A stretch of DNA of 38,450 nt from NCBI GenBank assembly GCA_964436865.1, contig CAYTFK010000029.1, positions 1 to 38,450 on the forward strand. The letters run 5' to 3'. Within the stretch, counting starts at the first letter, position 1. Each line of letters begins with the position of its first letter. Below the pieces are notes generated by a model. The model ran no database searches and was not told where the DNA came from. It saw nothing but the letters and a program-made list of their open reading frames with translations. The stretch is from JAXGPP01 sp964436865 (GTDB lineage: Bacteria; Planctomycetota; Planctomycetia; Pirellulales; Thermoguttaceae). Shown here piece by piece: positions 33,744 to 38,450 of the stretch. The position numbers were made by a program, and so were the translations under genes.

Positions 33744-35696
33744 ATGAGCATCCGCTTCAAGCTCACCATGGCGGCTATCGCCGTCATTCTCATCGCCAAC
33801 TCGCTCGTCTGCTTCGTCGGCGTCCAGTACGCCGGACACGTCTGGCTCAAGGAACTCCAGAACCGGGTGCGCCTCGATCTCAGCTCAGCTCGTGCCGCCT
33901 ACGAGGGCCATCTTCAGCAGACGGCCCGGTTTCTGAACGGAGTGGCGCTCGATATCCACCTTGCCCAGGCAGCCGCCGCAGATGATGACCAAGGCTTTCG
34001 ACCATTGCTCGACCAGGCACTGGCGCATGGGGGGGTGGACTTCATCACACTTCTGGATGCACGCGGCAGGGTGCTCTACCGGCCCCACAATCCGGCAAAG
34101 CGTGGCGACAACCTCGCCGGCAACCCGCTCGTCAACCAGGCCATACGCCGCCGCGGCACGAGCCTGGGAACTGTTAGCCTCAGCCAGCAACAGCTTCGAG
34201 CCGAGGGTGACGACATCGCTCGGCGCGCCGAAATCGAACTTCGGCCCACCCAGGCAGCCAGGGAAACGACCGAAACGGTGCGGACCGAGGGGCTTGTGGC
34301 CGCTGCGGCCGTTCCACTCCTCGATCCCCAGGGCCGACTGGTCGGAGTGCTCTACGGCGGCAGCCTGCTCAACGGGCGATTCGATCTCGTCGACCAGATC
34401 CGCGCCCAGGTCTTTCCCTCGGACATCGGCGACGAGCAAGCGGGCCGGGTGACGATCTTCCACGGCGACCTTCGCGTGGCAACCAATGTCGTCGCCGACG
34501 ACGGTCGGCGGGCGGTTGGCACGCGCATGAGCCGGGAGGTTTACGACAGCGTGATCGTTCGCGGCCAAACGTGGGCCGACCGGGCGTTTGTCGTCGATGA
34601 CTGGTACATCGCCGCCTATGAGCCGATCCGCGAACCCGGCGGCAAGGTGATCGGGTCGCTCTATGTGGGACTGCGGCAAGCCCCGTTCGTCCATAGGCGC
34701 AACGTTGTCATGGCCGTCTTCCTCGGTTTAGTGATTGCCGCTACTTTGGCGACGCTGTTCCTCCTGTACCTGGTGACCGTCCTCGTCCTCAAGCCCGTCG
34801 ACCACATCGTCGCCATGGCACGCCGGGTGGTCGGCGGTGATGTATCGGCTCGCGTCGGCGTGCGGCCGCCAGGCGAGATGGGCGTCCTCTGCCAGGCCAT
34901 CGACCAGATGGCCGACGCCGTCGCCGAACGCGAAGAGCGGCTCAAGGTGGCCACCCGGCAGCAGATCGGGCGCAGCGAAAAGCTGGCGTCCATCGGGCGG
35001 CTCGCCGCCGGAGTGGCTCACGAGATCAACAATCCCCTTACCGGCGTGCTCACCTTCGCCCACTTGTTGCGCGAGAAATCGAATCTCGACGACCAGGACC
35101 GCCAGGACCTCGACCTGATCATCCACGAAACGACCCGCGCCGCCGACATCGTCAAGGGGTTGCTCGACTTCGCCCGCGAACGGCCCGCCCGCAAGGAACC
35201 GCTCGCCATCAACGAAGTCGTCGCGCGGACGGTGCGGTTGATCCGCAACCAGAAGGCCTTCGACCGCATCCGCATCATCGATCAGCTCGTCGAGGATCTG
35301 CCCGAAGTCAATGGCGACATGAACCAGCTTCAACAGGTGCTGCTGAACCTCTCGCTGAACGCGTGCGAAGCCATGCCCGAGGGAGGTGTCCTGACGATCG
35401 CCACGTCGTCGCACGACGGCAAGGTCTTTGTCCGGCTGACCGACACCGGATGCGGCATCAAGGCCGAGCATCTCGACAAGATCTTCGAACCTTTCTACAC
35501 CACCAAACCTGTTGGGCAGGGTACCGGCCTCGGCCTGAGCGTCAGCTACGGGATCATCGAGCAGCACGGCGGCACGATGGAAGTCGACAGCCGGGAAGGC
35601 CAGGGCACCACGTTCTCCATCGCTTTGCCCGCGATCGTCCCGCGCGATGGCGAGCCGGGCCCGTCGCTCGCCACCAGCCGGTACAGCAATCCATAG
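33744..35696 (+). CDS. Membrane sensor histidine kinase with Cache-like domain
   Basis: A 650-residue kinase. Membrane helix one (about 8-30) is followed by a periplasmic sensor of some 280 residues that looks like a double Cache domain, with LLDARGRVLYRPH and LYVGLRQAPF marking its halves. Helix two (about 324-348) leads into a HAMP linker. The dimerisation domain has His426 in VAHEINNPL, and the ATPase has NLSLNACEA, a DTGCGI motif, FEPFYTTK and GTGLGLS. The NtrB-type His box suits pairing with an NtrC-type regulator, which starts 10 bp after the stop. ATG 33744 is chosen because it leads directly into the first helix. Cache sensors bind small molecules such as organic acids; the ligand is not known. 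Confidence 0.93.
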   Translation: MSIRFKLTMAAIAVILIANSLVCFVGVQYAGHVWLKELQNRVRLDLSSARAAYEGHLQQTARFLNGVALDIHLAQAAAADDDQGFRPLLDQALAHGGVDFITLLDARGRVLYRPHNPAKRGDNLAGNPLVNQAIRRRGTSLGTVSLSQQQLRAEGDDIARRAEIELRPTQAARETTETVRTEGLVAAAAVPLLDPQGRLVGVLYGGSLLNGRFDLVDQIRAQVFPSDIGDEQAGRVTIFHGDLRVATNVVADDGRRAVGTRMSREVYDSVIVRGQTWADRAFVVDDWYIAAYEPIREPGGKVIGSLYVGLRQAPFVHRRNVVMAVFLGLVIAATLATLFLLYLVTVLVLKPVDHIVAMARRVVGGDVSARVGVRPPGEMGVLCQAIDQMADAVAEREERLKVATRQQIGRSEKLASIGRLAAGVAHEINNPLTGVLTFAHLLREKSNLDDQDRQDLDLIIHETTRAADIVKGLLDFARERPARKEPLAINEVVARTVRLIRNQKAFDRIRIIDQLVEDLPEVNGDMNQLQQVLLNLSLNACEAMPEGGVLTIATSSHDGKVFVRLTDTGCGIKAEHLDKIFEPFYTTKPVGQGTGLGLSVSYGIIEQHGGTMEVDSREGQGTTFSIALPAIVPRDGEPGPSLATSRYSNP

Positions 35697-35706
35697 TGGT
35701 CGTTAC

Positions 35707-37143
35707 ATGACGAGCTCTGAACCCGAGCAGGAAAAACCCCTTGTGCAGCAGCGGATCCTCGTCATCGACGACGAGTCGATCATCGGCATGAGCTGCAAAC
35801 GGACCCTCGCGCCCGACGGCCACGTGGTCGAGTTCTACGACGACCCCACCGCCGGCCTGGAGGCCGCCCTGTCGGGCGATTACGACGTGATCCTCGTCGA
35901 CCTGATGATGCCCGGCATCAGCGGCCTCGACGTGCTGAAGCACATCAAGGCGGCGGGAGTCGCTTCCGAGGTGGTGATCGTCACCGGCCATTCCACCGTG
36001 GAGACCGCTGTCGAGGCGATGAAGCAGGGAGCTGCTGACTATCTCAGCAAGCCATTCACCCCAAGCCAGCTCAAGATGATCCTGCAGAAGGTGGGCGAGC
36101 GGTCCGCGCTGATCCGCGAGAACGCCCTCCTGCGGCGCGAACTCGAGGTCCAGCAGGGATTCGAAGGGATCATCGGCGAGAGCCGCACGATGGAGCGCGT
36201 CTTCTCGCTCATCAAACGGGTGGCTCCGACCGACGGGACCGTCCTCATCACCGGCGAGAGCGGTACCGGCAAGGAGATGGTCGTCCGCGCCCTCCATCGT
36301 CTCAGTCGCCGCAAGGATCAGCCGCTGATGGCATGCGACTGCAGCGCGCTGGCCCCCACGCTCCTGGAGAGCGAGCTTTTTGGCCACGTGAAAGGATCGT
36401 TCTCCGGAGCGATCGCCGCCAAGCAGGGCCTCTTCCAGGCGGCCGACAAGGGGACCCTGTTCCTCGACGAGGTCGCCAACCTCAGCATGGAGACCCAGGG
36501 CAAGCTGCTCCGCGTGCTCGAAAGCAAGCGCGCCCGCCGCGTGGGCGATACAGAGGAGTACCCCATCGACATCCGCCTCGTGGCGGCCACCAACCGCGAT
36601 CTGGCCGAGATGGTCGGCGAAGGCGGCTTCCGCGAGGACCTTTACTACCGCCTCAACGTGGTGCCCATCTACCTGCCACCCTTGCGCGACCGCCAGGGCG
36701 ACATCCCCCGCCTCGCCATGGCCTTCCTCGAACGCTTCTGTGAGAAGAACGAGACTGATATCAAGGGCTTCACACCCGAAGCCATGGCCCAGATGGAGAG
36801 CTATCACTGGCCGGGTAACGTCCGCGAACTCCGCAACATCGTCGAACGCATGGCCATTCTCTGCGATTCCGACCGCATCGAAGCTGGCCATCTGCCGCCA
36901 GAAATCCGCCAGGCCCCGACCCGGCCCACCGCCACGCAATTGCCACGAACCTGGGAAGAGTTCAAGCGCCTGAAGCAGCAGGTACGCGACTCGGCGGTCC
37001 AGGAGCTCGAGCGCCGCTTCCTCGTCGAGGCCCTCCAGCGCGCCGACGGCAACGTCAGCCGAACCGCCGAAGACGTCGGCATCCAGCGCACCAACCTTCA
37101 CGCCCTCATGCGCAAATACGGCCTCACCTCCGACGCCGTCTAA
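35707..37143 (+). CDS. NtrC-type response regulator (REC-AAA-Fis) with altered GAFTGA loop
   Basis: A 478-residue activator of the sigma-54 class. The receiver domain has the acidic pair at 21-22, phospho-acceptor Asp65 in VDLMMPG, and KPF. The AAA domain has Walker A GESGTGKE near 180, Walker B GTLFLDEV near 255, and an arginine finger region in REDLYYRLNV. The loop that touches sigma-54, normally GAFTGA, reads GSFSGA near residue 231; Ser keeps the hydroxyl of the key Thr, so function is likely retained. A Fis-type helix-turn-helix ends the protein. Its partner is the kinase 10 bp upstream. Targets are unknown; I found no clear -24/-12 promoter in the intergenic regions I scanned. Confidence 0.94.
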   Translation: MTSSEPEQEKPLVQQRILVIDDESIIGMSCKRTLAPDGHVVEFYDDPTAGLEAALSGDYDVILVDLMMPGISGLDVLKHIKAAGVASEVVIVTGHSTVETAVEAMKQGAADYLSKPFTPSQLKMILQKVGERSALIRENALLRRELEVQQGFEGIIGESRTMERVFSLIKRVAPTDGTVLITGESGTGKEMVVRALHRLSRRKDQPLMACDCSALAPTLLESELFGHVKGSFSGAIAAKQGLFQAADKGTLFLDEVANLSMETQGKLLRVLESKRARRVGDTEEYPIDIRLVAATNRDLAEMVGEGGFREDLYYRLNVVPIYLPPLRDRQGDIPRLAMAFLERFCEKNETDIKGFTPEAMAQMESYHWPGNVRELRNIVERMAILCDSDRIEAGHLPPEIRQAPTRPTATQLPRTWEEFKRLKQQVRDSAVQELERRFLVEALQRADGNVSRTAEDVGIQRTNLHALMRKYGLTSDAV

Positions 37144-37247
37144 TACTACTGCGCAAGATTGCCCGAATTCGTCGATATCTGGTGGTAGCGGCGATGCTAG
37201 CAGCCCAACACACGGTGCGAAATTGCCAACCTTGCGCTGTAGTAGTA
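37144..37247. repeat. Inverted-repeat-bounded element after the regulator gene
   Basis: The left end reads TACTACTGCGCAAGATTG (37144-37161); the right end, on the other strand, reads TACTACTACAGCGCAAGG (from 37247). They match after a three-base gap. The enclosed 104 bp has no gene. The form is that of a small non-autonomous repeat (MITE- or REP-like). The left end recurs exactly at 38400-38417. Confidence 0.5.
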
Positions 37248-37250
37248 AGC

Positions 37251-37301
37251 CGACCGCAGACCAACCACGGCCCGACAAGGGTCGCTGCTGACCTGCGGTC
37301 G
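37251..37301. terminator. Long-loop hairpin downstream of the lipoprotein gene
   Basis: CGACCGCAG (37251-37259) and CTGCGGTCG (37293-37301) are exact reverse complements. They lie just after the stop of the minus-strand lipoprotein gene and after the plus-strand regulator gene, so the structure may end transcription from one or both; there is no T run. Confidence 0.4.
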
Positions 37302-37319
37302 CTGCGTTGTCCGATCAGC

Positions 37320-37835
37320 TTACTTCTTCAGCTCGAACGCAAAGTTGTTCTCGCCCCCCTCCGTTACCTCGGCCGTGAGATCGGTGGTGGCGGGCGACTT
37401 GTACTTCTCAGGGAGCAGATCTTGAACCTTGCCAGCGCCTCCCCTGTTAGAGATCAGGTTCTTCTGAACTTCCTGGGCGTAAGCCCGGGCCTCTTCACCG
37501 CTCATGTTAGCGCGATCGGCATCCGCGGGCATGCTTTGGGCCGATTCGCTTTTGAAAACAGTCACCGTGTACGATCCGGGCACTGCGCCGTCATCTGGAT
37601 CCACGGTCATCAGCGAGAACTTGCCCTGGGCGTCCGTCATACCGACGGCGCCCTGGCCACCTTCTTTCGGGATGAACGCGACTTTGGCCCCCTCAACAGG
37701 CGAGCCGTCCATCATGACCGTTCCCGTCACTGGGACCGTGTTGAGTCCACTGTCGTTGCCGCCGCCACACCCGGTGACGCTCATCATGACCCCAAGCATG
37801 ACAAGTGCAACCGCGGTCCAACTCATTCGGAGCAT
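37320..37835 (-). CDS. Small lipoprotein with CnaB-like fold (planctomycete type)
   Basis: A 171-residue lipoprotein. The signal segment ends in the lipobox VTGC (Cys about residue 23), followed by GGGNDSG. The body has the strand pattern PVTGTVMMDGSPVEGAKVAFIP and GKFSL, typical of carboxypeptidase-regulatory-like beta domains, and PGSYTVTVFK. Many planctomycetes encode such proteins right after a DUF1559 gene, as here, with a 43-bp gap. The ATG at 37835 has an AGGAAG ribosome site; a longer frame from 38039 runs into the DUF1559 gene and is not supported. It is probably attached to a membrane or cell surface; the role is unknown. Confidence 0.85.
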   Translation of the reverse strand: MLRMSWTAVALVMLGVMMSVTGCGGGNDSGLNTVPVTGTVMMDGSPVEGAKVAFIPKEGGQGAVGMTDAQGKFSLMTVDPDDGAVPGSYTVTVFKSESAQSMPADADRANMSGEEARAYAQEVQKNLISNRGGAGKVQDLLPEKYKSPATTDLTAEVTEGGENNFAFELKK

Positions 37836-37878
37836 GTCCACTTCCTTCCGATAGTGTTTCAATGCTGAGGGAACCGAT

Positions 37879-38450
37879 TCAGAATTCACCCGGGGGCTCG
37901 CCACCGCTCTTCGAGCCAAGCGCACCCCAGACACCGTACGGGCTGCGCCCGTTCGGCGGGTTCTGCTTGGACGGCTCGGGTGCGGATACGTTGCCCGAGT
38001 CGATGGTCTCGCTGATGAACCGCGTCGATCCGTCGGCAATCAGGGCGTTAACACCGCCTGGGTGGTAGCTATCGGGGGGCAGAATGGCTTCCTCGCCCCA
38101 TTCCGACTGACCGGCTGTGCACCCGATTGAATTCGGCGGCAACACGGTATTGAATCCGCTGCACTGGATGGCGCCCCAGGCATAATTGATGCCGCGAATC
38201 TGGCCGATTTCAGGTGCCGTGTTCGCGATCATGCCGCCGGCTCCCTTGTAAATCAAGCACTCGGCCTGCGGATTGTTGCCGCTGATTGGCACGTTTTGCA
38301 CGTAGTTGCCGTGGGTCCTGCGGTTCACCTGTGTCGACACCACGTGCTCGCTCATCGCGATCGTGTTGCTGGTGCCGTCCTTAATCGCCGCCATGTTAGT
38401 ACTACTGCGCAAGATTGATCTTGCATAATCTGGCGAAATTGGCGAAACTG
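37879..38450 (-). CDS. DUF1559 protein, C-terminal part, gene runs off the window
   Basis: The visible part has the DUF1559 signature KDGTSNTIAMSEHV and the family ending HPGGVNALIADGSTRFISETID, where the H-x-G-G-x-N pattern is a hallmark. Full proteins of this family are about 300-400 residues and begin with a pilin-like type IV signal; that part is not in the window. The reading frame stays open from the signature to base 38450, so the gene continues to the right. An exact copy of the 18-bp repeat (38400-38417) lies in this frame just upstream of the conserved region; either it is coding or the gene has been cut by a repeat. Confidence 0.85.
   Translation of the reverse strand, partial: VSPISPDYARSILRSSTNMAAIKDGTSNTIAMSEHVVSTQVNRRTHGNYVQNVPISGNNPQAECLIYKGAGGMIANTAPEIGQIRGINYAWGAIQCSGFNTVLPPNSIGCTAGQSEWGEEAILPPDSYHPGGVNALIADGSTRFISETIDSGNVSAPEPSKQNPPNGRSPYGVWGALGSKSGGEPPGEF
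38400..38417. repeat. Second copy of the 18-bp repeat
   Basis: TACTACTGCGCAAGATTG is identical to 37144-37161 and in the same orientation, about 1.26 kb away. A shorter match, GCGAAATTG, follows both copies at different distances (near 37218 and 38433). The window ends before the limit of this copy can be seen. Confidence 0.6.

Noticed and set aside
37320..38039. 239-residue form of the lipoprotein
   Set aside because: The extra 68 residues are Arg-rich, overlap the DUF1559 gene and hide the signal peptide; ATG 37835 has a good ribosome site and gives a proper lipobox.
1..38450. CRISPR arrays, insertion-sequence transposases, rRNA genes, complete tRNA genes
   Set aside because: None was seen. 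The only RNA-gene trace is the tRNA-Ser fragment, and the only repeats are short.

Overview
The window is G+C-rich bacterial DNA, most likely from a planctomycete. The best evidence is at the right edge: a DUF1559 protein gene followed by a small Gly-Cys lipoprotein with a carboxypeptidase-regulatory-like (CnaB-type) fold, a pair typical of Planctomycetota. The lineage call is an inference; no rRNA or other marker gene is present.

Positions 1-23,000 hold a lipid/polyketide gene cluster. A broken tRNA-Ser gene (5' part only) lies at the left edge. Next come a zinc-ribbon protein and a type II thioesterase on the minus strand. Diverging from them on the plus strand are a fatty acyl-AMP ligase fused to an ACP, one fully reducing type I PKS module (KS-AT-DH-ER-KR-ACP-TE), an isopropylmalate-synthase-like enzyme, an asparagine-synthetase-like enzyme whose glutaminase site is destroyed, and a flippase-like membrane protein. 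After a 348-bp gap with a good promoter and an 18-bp palindrome come an alpha/beta hydrolase, an MmpL/RND-type lipid exporter, a sulfotransferase and a GH3-type acyl-amido synthetase. Read together: a fatty acid is adenylated, loaded on the ACP, extended and reduced by the PKS, possibly extended again by the isopropylmalate-synthase-like enzyme, converted to an amide, perhaps sulfated, and exported. The logic resembles mycobacterial FadD-PKS-MmpL-sulfotransferase systems, but the parts list differs and I do not recognise it as a described pathway.

Positions 22,871-27,300 carry a chromate transporter (minus), a divergent molybdate ABC transporter operon (modABC) and an 85-residue protein of unknown function.

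Positions 27,274-33,256 carry the glutamate synthase operon gltBD (minus), with a predicted promoter and a leader of about 200 nt containing a strong hairpin. Divergent from it, at 33,744-37,143, is a two-component system: a membrane histidine kinase with a Cache-like sensor and an NtrC-type regulator.

The right end (37,144-38,450) has a repeat-rich gap, the lipoprotein gene and the 3' part of the DUF1559 gene, which runs off the window. An 18-bp sequence occurs exactly twice here.
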